Assembly (NCBI RefSeq): GCF_024655565.1
Contig: NZ_JANKOF010000001.1
Location: 186,001-250,000 of the forward strand
Length of the DNA stretch: 64,000 bases
Origin: Nitratireductor sp. ZSWI3
GTDB taxonomy: Bacteria; Pseudomonadota; Alphaproteobacteria; Rhizobiales; Rhizobiaceae
Reading direction: 5' to 3'
Both the position numbers and the translations under genes were made by a program. Below, one piece after another: positions 35,264 through 43,677 of the stretch (the stretch's first letter is position 1; every line of letters begins with the position of its first letter). The notes beneath the pieces are model-generated. The model searched no databases and had not been told where the DNA came from. It worked only from the letters and a program-made list of their open reading frames with translations.

Positions 35264-36835
35264 ATGAGATCGATCAAACATGCGCTTGCCGCGGCAACGC
35301 TTGCCGCGGCCACCGCGCTGACTGCCCCGGCAGTCGCGCAGGACAAGCTTTCGCTTGTCGTCAACGTCGTCCAGATCTTCGGCACCGTCGACCCGGCCAA
35401 GGTGACCGACTACACCGAATATATGGCCGCCGTGAACCTCTATGACGGCCTAACCACCGTCAGCAGCGAGGGCGAGGTGATCCCGCAACTCGCCGAAAGC
35501 TGGGAGATTTCCGACGACAACCGGACCTACACTTTCAAACTCAAGCAGGGCGCCACCTTCCAGGACGGCAGCCCGGTCGAAGCCAAGGATGTCGTCTACA
35601 CGATGCAGCGCCTGCTGGCGCTGAACGAGGGGCCGGCCTATCTTTTTTCCGACCTCGTCCAGCCGGACAACGTCAAGGCGATCGACGACCACACCGTTGA
35701 GATCCTAATCGACCGGGTCTACGCGCCGTTCATTTCCGTCACGCCGTTGATCCTGGTCGTCAATTCCGACGTCGTTTCGGAGCAGGACGGCGAATGGGGC
35801 GAGGACTACCTCGCCGAGAACAGCGCCGGCGCAGGGCCCTACAATCTCAGCGGCTGGACGCGCGGCGCGGAGATGATCCTGCAACGCTACGAGGGCTATC
35901 ACGCCGGCTGGCCCAACGATCGCCCGATCGATGAGCTGCGCTTTGTCGTCACGCGAGACGAGGCAACCGTGCGCGCGCTGGCGCAACGCGGCGAACTCGG
36001 CATGTCGTCGCAGTATCAGAGCAGCGAGACCTACGGTGCCATCGAGGCGCTGGACAATTACAAGCTGATCGAGGCCAGCACCGCCACCGGCTTCTATCTC
36101 AAGGTGAACAACCAGGTCGCGCCGACGGACGACATCCACATACGCCGGGCGATTGCATATGCGCTGGACTATGCCACGATCCGCGAAGTCATCTATCCCG
36201 GCGGCGAGATGAAGAGCGTCTTGTCGCCGCTCTTTGCCGAAGCCCATCTGGATGGTCTTCCGTCGCCGGAATTCAGCCTGGAAAAGGCCGCCGAGGAGGT
36301 CGCCAAGTCGAAATATGCCGGCGGGCAGCCGATCAAGCTCAGCCATGCCTATGTCGCCAACACGCCGTTCGAGGAAGAGATCGGCCTGCTGTTCAAGTCG
36401 ACGCTGGAGACCATCGGCTTCGAAGTCGACCTGCAGCCGGAGCCCTGGAACCGCATCACCGAGCTTGCCACCAAGGTAGAGACGACGCCGCACACCTCGC
36501 AGGTGTTCTACGGGCCGACCTATCCGTCGCCGGATTCGGTGTTCTTCGTGCAGTATCACTCACGTGCGGCCGGAACCTGGTCGTCCATGTCCTGGGTCAA
36601 GGATCCGAAGATCGACGCCATGATCGACGAGTCGCGCCAGACGGTGGACGAGGCCGCGCGCAACGCGATCTACAAGGACATCCAGGCGCACATGCACGAG
36701 ACGATGGCGGAGATCCCCTTGCTGACGCAGCTCAAGCGCATGGCTGCCCATTCGTGCCTGCAGGGCTATGCCGAAGTGCCCATGCAGAGCTGGGACTACG
36801 ACTTCTCGCGGATGTGGTGGGCCTGCGAGGGGTGA
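35264..36835 (+). CDS. Peptide/nickel-type ABC substrate-binding protein
   Basis: Periplasmic SBP_bac_5 protein of 523 aa. A Sec signal (HALAAATLAAATALTAPAVAQ) precedes the family core: NLYDGLTTVSSEGEVIPQLA, the motif YTFKLKQGATFQDGSPVEAK and VRRA-type IRRAIAYALDYATIR. It is last in the operon, after the enzymes, instead of beside the permeases. Expected to deliver substrate to the DppBC-like permeases. A strong hairpin terminator follows. Confidence 0.92.
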   Translation: MRSIKHALAAATLAAATALTAPAVAQDKLSLVVNVVQIFGTVDPAKVTDYTEYMAAVNLYDGLTTVSSEGEVIPQLAESWEISDDNRTYTFKLKQGATFQDGSPVEAKDVVYTMQRLLALNEGPAYLFSDLVQPDNVKAIDDHTVEILIDRVYAPFISVTPLILVVNSDVVSEQDGEWGEDYLAENSAGAGPYNLSGWTRGAEMILQRYEGYHAGWPNDRPIDELRFVVTRDEATVRALAQRGELGMSSQYQSSETYGAIEALDNYKLIEASTATGFYLKVNNQVAPTDDIHIRRAIAYALDYATIREVIYPGGEMKSVLSPLFAEAHLDGLPSPEFSLEKAAEEVAKSKYAGGQPIKLSHAYVANTPFEEEIGLLFKSTLETIGFEVDLQPEPWNRITELATKVETTPHTSQVFYGPTYPSPDSVFFVQYHSRAAGTWSSMSWVKDPKIDAMIDESRQTVDEAARNAIYKDIQAHMHETMAEIPLLTQLKRMAAHSCLQGYAEVPMQSWDYDFSRMWWACEG

Positions 36836-36877
36836 GCGAACGAAGGCCGGTAGCTGCAACCGTCATCGCTCCGGTGA

Positions 36878-36915
36878 AAGCAAGGGGCCGCGATGCAAGT
36901 CGCGGCCCCTTGCTT
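36878..36915. terminator. Bidirectional intrinsic terminator
   Basis: A perfect 16-bp inverted repeat (36878-36893 / 36900-36915; core aaggggccgcga) with a 6-base loop lies between the convergent binding-protein gene and aapP, its right arm touching the aapP stop codon. On the - strand the stem is followed by a short T-run. It should end both transcripts. Confidence 0.75.
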
Positions 36916-37652
36916 CATACGGCGACGAGCTTCGACAGGAAGCGGCGGCTCCGCTCGTCCTGGGGGGCGTCGAAGAAGCGATCCGGCGGAGCAGTCTCGA
37001 CGATCTGTCCGGCCTCCATGTAGACGACCCGATCGGCCACCCGGCGCGCAAAGCCCATTTCATGCGTCACGACGACCATGGTCATGCCCCCTTCTGCGAG
37101 CGTCACCATCGTCTCCAGAACCTCGCTGATCATTTCGGGATCGAGCGCCGATGTCGGCTCGTCGAAAAGCATGATCTTTGGCTCCATGCACAGGGCCCGG
37201 GCGATCGCGGCACGCTGCTGCTGCCCGCCCGAAAGCTGACCGGGGAATTTGGCTGCCTGGTCGAGGATCCTCACCCGGTCGAGATAGTCGCGCGCACGCG
37301 CTTCCGCTTCCTTGCGGGGTGTCCTGCGCGACAGGATCTGCGGCAACGCGCAGTTCTCGAGCACGGAAAGATGCGGGAACAGGTTGAAATGCTGAAACAC
37401 CATCCCCGCCTCGCGCCGCACCTCCTCGATATTGCGCAGATCATCCCCGAGTTCGATCCCGCGGATCCGGATGGCTCCGGAATCGTGGCGCTCCAATCTG
37501 TTGAGGCATCGGATAAGCGTCGATTTTCCCGATCCGGATGGTCCGCAAATGACCACACGTTCCCGCTCGGCAACCGCAAAATCAACATCCCGCAATGCGT
37601 GATAGGAACCGTAGTACTTGTTGAGTTCAGTGACTTCGATCGCTTGTGTCAT
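36915..37652 (-). CDS. aapP: Amino-acid ABC ATPase (AapP/GlnQ-like)
   Basis: ATPase of a polar amino-acid importer, 245 aa. Walker [21 protein letters not shown]-loop [16 protein letters not shown], signature [15 protein letters not shown], Walker [16 protein letters not shown] and the switch [20 protein letters not shown]. Start overlaps the aapM stop (ATGA). Last gene of a leftward lyase-aapJQMP operon. Confidence 0.93.
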   Translation of the reverse strand: MTQAIEVTELNKYYGSYHALRDVDFAVAERERVVICGPSGSGKSTLIRCLNRLERHDSGAIRIRGIELGDDLRNIEEVRREAGMVFQHFNLFPHLSVLENCALPQILSRRTPRKEAEARARDYLDRVRILDQAAKFPGQLSGGQQQRAAIARALCMEPKIMLFDEPTSALDPEMISEVLETMVTLAEGGMTMVVVTHEMGFARRVADRVVYMEAGQIVETAPPDRFFDAPQDERSRRFLSKLVAV

Positions 37653-38716
37653 GACTGGCTTCTTGATTTGATGCCTGTTTCAAGATGGCGGGAATACCGC
37701 GCGATCCCGAAGCAGATTATGAAATAAATGCCCGCCACAAAAAGGTAGGCTTCGATCGAGGGTGCCGGCCAGGCCGGGTCGGTCGCCGCGCTGCGAGCGG
37801 CGCTGAGCATGTCGAAGACGCCCACGATGAGGACGAGCGATGTGTTCTTCACCATCACGATTGCCGTGTTCGTGAGCGGTGGGATCACCTTCTGGATGGC
37901 CTGCGGCAACACGATGTGCCAGACCGCCTTCCAGTAGGGAATGCCGAGGGCCTGCGCGGCTTCCACCTGCCCCGGGGGCAGCCCCTGGAGCCCGCCGCGA
38001 ATGACCTCGGCGAGATAGGCTGCTGCAAAGACCGTCAGTGCGGCGAGCGTGCGCCCCAGCTTGTCGATCGTCCAGTCGGCAGGCAGGAACAGCGGCAGCA
38101 GGATCGCCGCCACGAACAGGAGCCCGACCAGAGGCAGGCCGCGCACGATCTCGATGAGGAAGATCGAGAGGCCGCGCACGACCGGCAGCGATCCGCGGCG
38201 TCCGAGCGCCAGGATCACGGCAAAGGGAAAGGCCAGACCGAGGGACAGAACCGCAAGGAGCAGCGTGACCGGCAAGCCGCCCCATTTCGACGTCGGCACA
38301 GGGCTGAGACCGAAAATCCCGCCCCCCATCAGCACCAGCATGACCGCGATGCCGGCGCTCCAGACGAGCATCAGTCGTCCGCCCCACAGCCGGGGCGACA
38401 GGGTGAGCAGCACCAGCGCAAGGATGAGCGCGATCACGAGGATGGCGCGCCATTGCGCTTCCGGCGGATAAAGGCCGAACAGGATCAGCCGCAGTTTTGC
38501 GGCGATGAAGGCCCAGCATGCGCCCCCGCCCCGGCAGTCGGCGGGCGCGGCAACGGCCCAGTGGGCGTCGAGGATTGCCCATTCGAACACGGGAACGAGG
38601 GCGACCAGGATGGCGATCGACACCAGCGTGAGCACGGCCGACATGCGGTCGCCCCACAGGCGTGCCACCAGGCGAAGAGGGAATGCTGCGCTTGTGATTG
38701 ACTTCGAACGTGTCAT
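37649..38716 (-). CDS. aapM: Amino-acid ABC permease (AapM/BztC-like)
   Basis: A 355-aa permease of the Aap/Bzt type. A long N-terminal extension with several TM segments precedes the core permease; the EAA-type loop is EAAQALGIPYWKAVWHIVLP, and VMVKNTSLVLIVGVFDMLSA is characteristic of AapM/BztC. A periplasmic loop contains CRGGGACWAF. Pairs with AapQ. Confidence 0.9.
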   Translation of the reverse strand: MTRSKSITSAAFPLRLVARLWGDRMSAVLTLVSIAILVALVPVFEWAILDAHWAVAAPADCRGGGACWAFIAAKLRLILFGLYPPEAQWRAILVIALILALVLLTLSPRLWGGRLMLVWSAGIAVMLVLMGGGIFGLSPVPTSKWGGLPVTLLLAVLSLGLAFPFAVILALGRRGSLPVVRGLSIFLIEIVRGLPLVGLLFVAAILLPLFLPADWTIDKLGRTLAALTVFAAAYLAEVIRGGLQGLPPGQVEAAQALGIPYWKAVWHIVLPQAIQKVIPPLTNTAIVMVKNTSLVLIVGVFDMLSAARSAATDPAWPAPSIEAYLFVAGIYFIICFGIARYSRHLETGIKSRSQS

Positions 38717-38720
38717 GGCT

Positions 38721-39863
38721 TCAGCGCTCCACCAGCGCGATCCTGGCGTTGAACCAGTTCATCAGCAGCGAGACCGACAGCGAGATCGTCAGAAACACGC
38801 CCAGCATGATCATGATGCTTTCAAGGGCCTGGCCGGTCTGGTTGATGACCGTGTTGACGATCAATCCCAGCTCCGGATAGCCGACGGCCACCGCCAGCGT
38901 CGTGTTCTTCACCGTTGACAGATATTGCGACGTCATCGGCGGAACGATGATCCGCAAAGCCTGCGGCAGGATCACCTTGAACATGATCTGGCGCTCCGTC
39001 AGGCCCAGCGCCCGTCCGCCCTCCCACTGGCCCTTGCCGACGGCTTCGATGCCGCCGCGGATGATCTCCCCAGCAAAGGCAGCCGTATAGAGCGAAAGTC
39101 CGATGATGATGGCCGTGAATTCGGGCGACAGATAGGACCCGCCGCGGAAGTTCAAGCCCGTCAGGACGGGGCTTTCCAAACCGATAGGGCGCCCCGCGAG
39201 CCACCAGACCACGATGCTTGCCAGAACCCAGAGGCCGGACGCGCCGGTCACACGCCATGCCGTCGGCACGTTGGCTGGCCAGCGCCGCGCGGTGAGGGCG
39301 AAGGCCGCTGCCAGCAGAGCGGAAAGTGCGAAAACCCATCCTGCACCCTGGCCGAGCGTCAGCGCGGGCGCATAGACGCCGCGCAACGACAGGAAAACGC
39401 CGGGCAGCGGGTTCAGTGCGAGCCTTGGCGCAGGGAAGACCGAAGTGGCCACGCCGTAGCAGAACAGAAGCTGCACGATCAGGGGAATGTTGCGGAACAC
39501 GGTGACGTAGGCGGCGGCAAGGCGTGACAGCATCGGATGGGCCGAGAGCCTCGCCAGGGCCAGCGCGAGGCCTCCCGCTGTCGCCAGCCCGATCGTGATC
39601 ACCGACAGCCAGATCGTGTTGGCAACCCCGACGACATAGGCCCACAGAAAGCTGTCCGACGGTGTGTAGGCGACGACCGTCTCGGAGATCGGAAACCGGG
39701 CCGGGCGGGTGAGGAATCCGAAACCGGTGCGGATGCCGCGTTCGGCCAGATTGTCGATCGTGTTGCCGCCGATCCACCACAGCAGGCAGGCCAGACCGCC
39801 CAGAAGGGCGATCTGAGCCGTCCAGCCGCGGAGCCTGCTCGAATACCAGAGCGTGCGCAGCAT
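38721..39863 (-). CDS. aapQ: Amino-acid ABC permease (AapQ/BztB-like)
   Basis: A 380-aa permease. The N-terminal NTIDNLAERGIRTGFGFLTR, the TM cluster and the EAA loop (GGRALGLTERQIMFKVILPQ) match AapQ/BztB. The C-terminal VKNTTLAVAVGYPELGLIVN is conserved. Four bases separate it from aapM and three from aapJ, so the genes are co-transcribed. Confidence 0.9.
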   Translation of the reverse strand: MLRTLWYSSRLRGWTAQIALLGGLACLLWWIGGNTIDNLAERGIRTGFGFLTRPARFPISETVVAYTPSDSFLWAYVVGVANTIWLSVITIGLATAGGLALALARLSAHPMLSRLAAAYVTVFRNIPLIVQLLFCYGVATSVFPAPRLALNPLPGVFLSLRGVYAPALTLGQGAGWVFALSALLAAAFALTARRWPANVPTAWRVTGASGLWVLASIVVWWLAGRPIGLESPVLTGLNFRGGSYLSPEFTAIIIGLSLYTAAFAGEIIRGGIEAVGKGQWEGGRALGLTERQIMFKVILPQALRIIVPPMTSQYLSTVKNTTLAVAVGYPELGLIVNTVINQTGQALESIMIMLGVFLTISLSVSLLMNWFNARIALVER

Positions 39864-39866
39864 GGG

Positions 39867-40892
39867 TTACTGGAACGCCAGCGGGAACATCAGCCCGCCG
39901 TCCTTGTACAGCGCGTTGTAGCCGCGCTCGAGCTTCAGGGGACTGTGCTCGCCGACATTGCGATCGAACATTTCGCCGTAGTTTCCGAGCGCCTTGATGA
40001 TCTGGTAGGCGAAGTCGTCCTTCAGTCCCAACGCCGTGCCGTTGCCGGGATCCGTGCCCAGGAAACGGGCGATGCGCGGATCCTCGCTTTGCAGCATCTC
40101 CTCCGCATTGGCCTGCGTGATGCCGAAATTCTCGGCGGCGATCAGCGCCTGGATCGACCAGCGGACGATGTCCAGCCACTGATCGTCGCCCTGCCGGACG
40201 GCAGGCGTCAGAGCGTCCACATAAGGTGTTGCGGGGAAGATGATGTAGTCGTCGGGATTTTTCGCCATGCTCGCGCGCACGGAAGCCAGCGCTCCGGCAT
40301 CGGTGATCAGCGCATCGCAGCGCCCCGAGAAGAACGCCTGGCGCGCGGCCGACGTGTTGTCGAAGACCACGGGCTGCAGGTCGAGCTGATGTTTCGTCGA
40401 CACGTCGTTCACCACGACCTCGGTGGTCGACCCCGTCTGGACGCAGACCGAGGCACCGGCCATGTCCTCGACCTTCGCGATGCCGAGCGACTTCGGCATC
40501 ATGAAGCCGGTGTACTCGAAATAGTTCGGCTGGGTGAAATTGATGCCGTTCGCATCGCGCTGAAGCGTCCATGTCAGCGTCCGCGGCAACACGTCGATCT
40601 CGCCCGTCTGCAGCGCGGGGATTCGCTGCTGTCCCGACAAGGGCACGAAATCGACCGCGTCCTTGTCTCCGAGAACGGCGACCGCCACGGCGCGGCAGGT
40701 CTCCACGTCCAGTCCACGCCAGTAGCCGTCTCCATCGGGGGCGCCGAAGCCCGGCGTGCCCTGGCTCGCGCCGCAGATCAGTCGGCCCCGTTCCTTGACG
40801 GTTTCAAGGGTGGTGGCGGCTTGTGCCGCCGTGGCAAGGAGCAGACTTGCCATCGGCGCCAGCAGGGCGGTGAGCTTGAGGTGATCCATCAT
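39867..40892 (-). CDS. aapJ: Amino-acid ABC binding protein (AapJ/BztA-like)
   Basis: Periplasmic binding protein of 341 aa, the usual AapJ length. Sec signal (LTALLAPMASLLLATAAQAA), then TLETVKERGRLICGASQGTP and GYWRGLDVETCRAVAVAVLG, then the C-terminal MFDRNVGEHSPLKLERGYNA, all diagnostic of the AapJ group. Ribosome site aggagga precedes ATG 40892. Close paralogues import many L-amino acids; the neighbouring lyase suggests a sulphur amino acid, which is inference. Confidence 0.92.
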   Translation of the reverse strand: MMDHLKLTALLAPMASLLLATAAQAATTLETVKERGRLICGASQGTPGFGAPDGDGYWRGLDVETCRAVAVAVLGDKDAVDFVPLSGQQRIPALQTGEIDVLPRTLTWTLQRDANGINFTQPNYFEYTGFMMPKSLGIAKVEDMAGASVCVQTGSTTEVVVNDVSTKHQLDLQPVVFDNTSAARQAFFSGRCDALITDAGALASVRASMAKNPDDYIIFPATPYVDALTPAVRQGDDQWLDIVRWSIQALIAAENFGITQANAEEMLQSEDPRIARFLGTDPGNGTALGLKDDFAYQIIKALGNYGEMFDRNVGEHSPLKLERGYNALYKDGGLMFPLAFQ

Positions 40893-40933
40893 GTGTTCCT
40901 CCTGTCGGTTTCTCTTTGCGTTCTTGCTTTTGG

Positions 40934-42106
40934 TCAGCTGGTTTCATCCCGCGCCAGGCGCTCGAAGAAGCGGCGCAGGTCGGTGCGCAGGTCCTCGGGG
41001 TCCTCGATGCCGATGCTGAGGCGCAGGATGATGCGTTCGTTGCGCGGATCCGGCGTGGTGCGATGGCCGGAAATGGCCATCGGGGCGATCAGGCTGCGCG
41101 TCCCGCCCCAGGAGGCGCCGATGGCGAAGATCTCCAGCCCGTCGAGGGCGATGGCGAGACGCTCCTCCCACGCTTCGGGAAGAACCACGGAAAACAGGCC
41201 GCTCGCTCCGGCGAAATCCCGTTTCCAGATCTCGTGTCCGGGATTGTCCGGAAGGATCGGCGACAGGACTTCGACCGGATAGCGGGCGGCGATCTCGGTG
41301 GCGATTTCACCCGCGACCCGCCCGCAATGAGCGATGCGCAGCGCCATGGTTTCAAGCCCGCGCAAAGCCAGCGAGATGGCATCCGGCGCGGTGTGAAAGC
41401 CGAGCATCCGCATGATGTCCCGCAACCCCTTGCGCAGGGCCGGATCGCTCACGCTGACTGAGCCCATCAGTATGTCGGAATGGCCGCCGGGGTATTTCGT
41501 CAGGGCCTGCATGGAGAAATCCACGCCATGCGCAAGAGGCTTGAAGAGCAGGGGGGTCGCCCAGGTGTTGTCGATGCCGGTCAGGATGCCCCGCCGGCGG
41601 GCATAGGCCACGATCGCCGGGACGTCCTCGATCTCCATCGTGGTCGACCCCGGGCTCTCCATCCAGATCAGGCGTGTGCTCGCCGTCGCGAACCTTTCGA
41701 TTTCAGGGCCCGACCCCGGTGGATATGTGGACCAGGAAATGCCGAGCGTGGACAGGAAATCCCGGCAAAGCCCGTTGACGGGCGGATAGGCGGTTTCGGC
41801 GATCAGCACGTGATCGCCGGGTTTCAGGACGCTCAGGAAGACAACGGCCACCGCCGCCTGGCCGGAAGGCAGAATGACGGTCTTGCATCCGCCCTCCAAC
41901 GCGGTGATCTGCGCCTCCAGAACCCGCTGGGTCGGGGTCCCGTGCATTCCGTAGGAATAGCTGTCCAAATCCCTGTCGCCCCGCGTGGCATAGGCTTCGG
42001 CATTTTCGAACACGATTGTCGAGGCCCGATGCGTTGCGACGCAAAGGGACGCGAATTCGTCTTCGGCGACGGCGGGGTGATGAACGGTCAGGGTAGAGTC
42101 GCGCAT
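40934..42106 (-). CDS. Cys/Met-metabolism PLP enzyme (cystathionine beta-lyase-like)
   Basis: A 390-aa PLP-dependent trans-sulfuration-family enzyme close to cystathionine beta-lyase MetC. SYSYGMHGTPTQRVLEAQIT matches the substrate/PLP-phosphate region, LPSGQAAVAVVFLSVLKPGD the PLP-stacking segment, TGIDNTWATPLLFKPL the Asp, and MQALTKYPGGHSDILMGSV contains the Schiff-base Lys. I start at ATG 42106 (ggaga six bases upstream); the frame to 42277 overlaps the divergent lysR. It leads the aapJQMP operon with a 41-bp gap. The ribosome site is buried in a hairpin. Confidence 0.88.
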   Translation of the reverse strand: MRDSTLTVHHPAVAEDEFASLCVATHRASTIVFENAEAYATRGDRDLDSYSYGMHGTPTQRVLEAQITALEGGCKTVILPSGQAAVAVVFLSVLKPGDHVLIAETAYPPVNGLCRDFLSTLGISWSTYPPGSGPEIERFATASTRLIWMESPGSTTMEIEDVPAIVAYARRRGILTGIDNTWATPLLFKPLAHGVDFSMQALTKYPGGHSDILMGSVSVSDPALRKGLRDIMRMLGFHTAPDAISLALRGLETMALRIAHCGRVAGEIATEIAARYPVEVLSPILPDNPGHEIWKRDFAGASGLFSVVLPEAWEERLAIALDGLEIFAIGASWGGTRSLIAPMAISGHRTTPDPRNERIILRLSIGIEDPEDLRTDLRRFFERLARDETS

Positions 42107-42107
42107 G

Positions 42108-42134
42108 AATGTCTCCGGTTGGCCTGGAGACATT
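42108..42134 (-). promoter_or_regulatory. Hairpin burying the lyase ribosome-binding site
   Basis: A perfect 9-bp inverted repeat (42108-42116 / 42126-42134, loop 9) lies in the leader of the PLP lyase. In the mRNA the 3' arm is GGAGACAUU and contains the only good Shine-Dalgarno sequence, ending two bases before the ATG at 42106. It could regulate translation, or at DNA level act as an operator for the divergent LysR. Confidence 0.5.
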
Positions 42135-42194
42135 TGCAGAACGCATCTAGTACGTATACTGATGTGACGGCATGGCTCTATGTGAAAAACTGAT

Positions 42195-43070
42195 GTGAAG
42201 TATCGCCAGATCGAAGCCTTCCACGCGCTCATGATCTCCGGGTCGACCGTTCGGGCGGCCGAGATAATGGGGATCACGCAGCCTGCCGTCTCGCGCCTGA
42301 TCGCCGAGCTCGAACATGCGGTGCGCTTTGCGCTGTTCGATCGGGTTCGCGGGCGGCTGGTGGCAACGCCGGAGGCGCATCTGTTCTTTCGCGAGGTCGA
42401 TGAAAGCTTCAGGGGATTGGATCGGTTGCGTGCATCCGCGGCCGCGATCCGGGACTATGGCGAAGGCAATCTCAGAATAGGCTGTTTCGCGGCGGGCAGT
42501 GTGAGCCTGGTGCCGGCCGCGATCCGTGCTTTCCGCATCAAGCATCCCGCCATTCGCCTGACGTTTCATGTGAAGTCGTCGGCCGACATCCGCAACGGCG
42601 TCGTCGACGGGCAGTACGATATCGGCCTGGCGGCGGACGAGATCGACCGCGCAGGCGTCGATACGCAGGTTTTTGGAAGCTATGCCGGTGTGATCGCGAT
42701 GCCCGGCGATCACCCTCTGGCCCGGCATGAAGTGCTCGAGCCGGCTCATCTGAAGGGGGTTCCGCTGCTGGGCCTCGTCGCGGAGGACCGCGCCCGTCAA
42801 AGGTTGGACGCGCTGCTCGGCGCCGAGGGGATAGTGCCCGACTATGTTCTGGAAACGCCGAACTCCGCGACGATCTGTGCGCTCGCCGAGGAGGGGAATG
42901 CGGTGGGGCTGGTCAATCCCATGGTGATAGCCGATTTCCGCAGCCGCGGCCTGACATTTCGCCCTTTTGCACCCAAGGTGATGTTCCGCTCGCTGCTGCT
43001 CTATCCCGCAAACACCCAGAAGTCGCGTCTGGTGCTGGAGTTCTGCAAGGCCCTCTTGTCGCAGCGCTGA
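42195..43070 (+). CDS. LysR-family regulator divergent from the lyase-aap operon
   Basis: A 291-aa LysR regulator with HTH STVRAAEIMGITQPAVSRLI and a typical binding domain. The start is GTG 42195 (GTG AAG TAT CGC), 88 bp from the lyase start. Divergence from the lyase-aapJQMP genes makes them the probable targets; the element ctagtacgtatact (42147-42160) between them has a short agta/tact dyad suitable for a LysR site. The inducer is unknown. Confidence 0.85.
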   Translation: MKYRQIEAFHALMISGSTVRAAEIMGITQPAVSRLIAELEHAVRFALFDRVRGRLVATPEAHLFFREVDESFRGLDRLRASAAAIRDYGEGNLRIGCFAAGSVSLVPAAIRAFRIKHPAIRLTFHVKSSADIRNGVVDGQYDIGLAADEIDRAGVDTQVFGSYAGVIAMPGDHPLARHEVLEPAHLKGVPLLGLVAEDRARQRLDALLGAEGIVPDYVLETPNSATICALAEEGNAVGLVNPMVIADFRSRGLTFRPFAPKVMFRSLLLYPANTQKSRLVLEFCKALLSQR

Positions 43071-43156
43071 CGTGTTTGGCGGTTCCCGCATCTCCATGCC
43101 GGCGGCTTCCCTGCTTGCGCGGTCGCCCGCCGGTCCGGCTGGAGCGCAACCATCGC

Positions 43157-43621
43157 TCAGACTTTGCGCTTGCCCCCGTGATGCGGCAAAAACTTCGAAT
43201 TCTGCCTTGTGCCGGCAATGCGCACATCGGCATCGTGGGTCTCCAGGCCTTCCAGGATGGGGCAGCCGGGACGCGCATCCCCTGCGCATTTCATCGCCAG
43301 ATCCTCAAGCGCTGCGGCCATCTGCTCCAATTCCTGGATCTTCAGTCGAAGCTCGGCGATGTGATCAAGAGCGATCCGCTTGACGTCGGTGCTTTGCCGC
43401 TCGCGGTTTGTCCAAAGGTCCAGAAGCTTCTGGATGTCGGCAACCTGGAAGCCGACGTCGCGCGCTGCGCGGATGAAGCGCAGCACGTGAACATTGTCTT
43501 CCGAATAGTCGCGATACCCCGAAGCCGTGCGGTCGGCCGCCGGAATGAGCCCGATCTCCTCATAGTAGCGGATCATCTTCGCCGAGACGCCCGATGCCTT
43601 CGCCGCTTGTCCGATGTTCAT
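43157..43621 (-). CDS. cueR: Copper-responsive MerR-family regulator CueR
   Basis: A 154-aa regulator. MerR HTH MNIGQAAKASGVSAKMIRYY at the N-terminus, a long dimerisation helix, and the metal-binding loop CAGDARPGC (Cys-x7-Cys), the Cu(I) signature of CueR. The C-terminus is longer than in E. coli CueR. ATG 43621 is chosen over 43681 because the family begins with this Met. Downstream of copA on the same strand, so it belongs to the copA operon and is autoregulated through it. Confidence 0.92.
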   Translation of the reverse strand: MNIGQAAKASGVSAKMIRYYEEIGLIPAADRTASGYRDYSEDNVHVLRFIRAARDVGFQVADIQKLLDLWTNRERQSTDVKRIALDHIAELRLKIQELEQMAAALEDLAMKCAGDARPGCPILEGLETHDADVRIAGTRQNSKFLPHHGGKRKV

Positions 43622-43677
43622 TGGTTCTTCCTCATGCGGGGCAGCCGGTCCCACGAGGGACCGGCCACGATGGTTGA

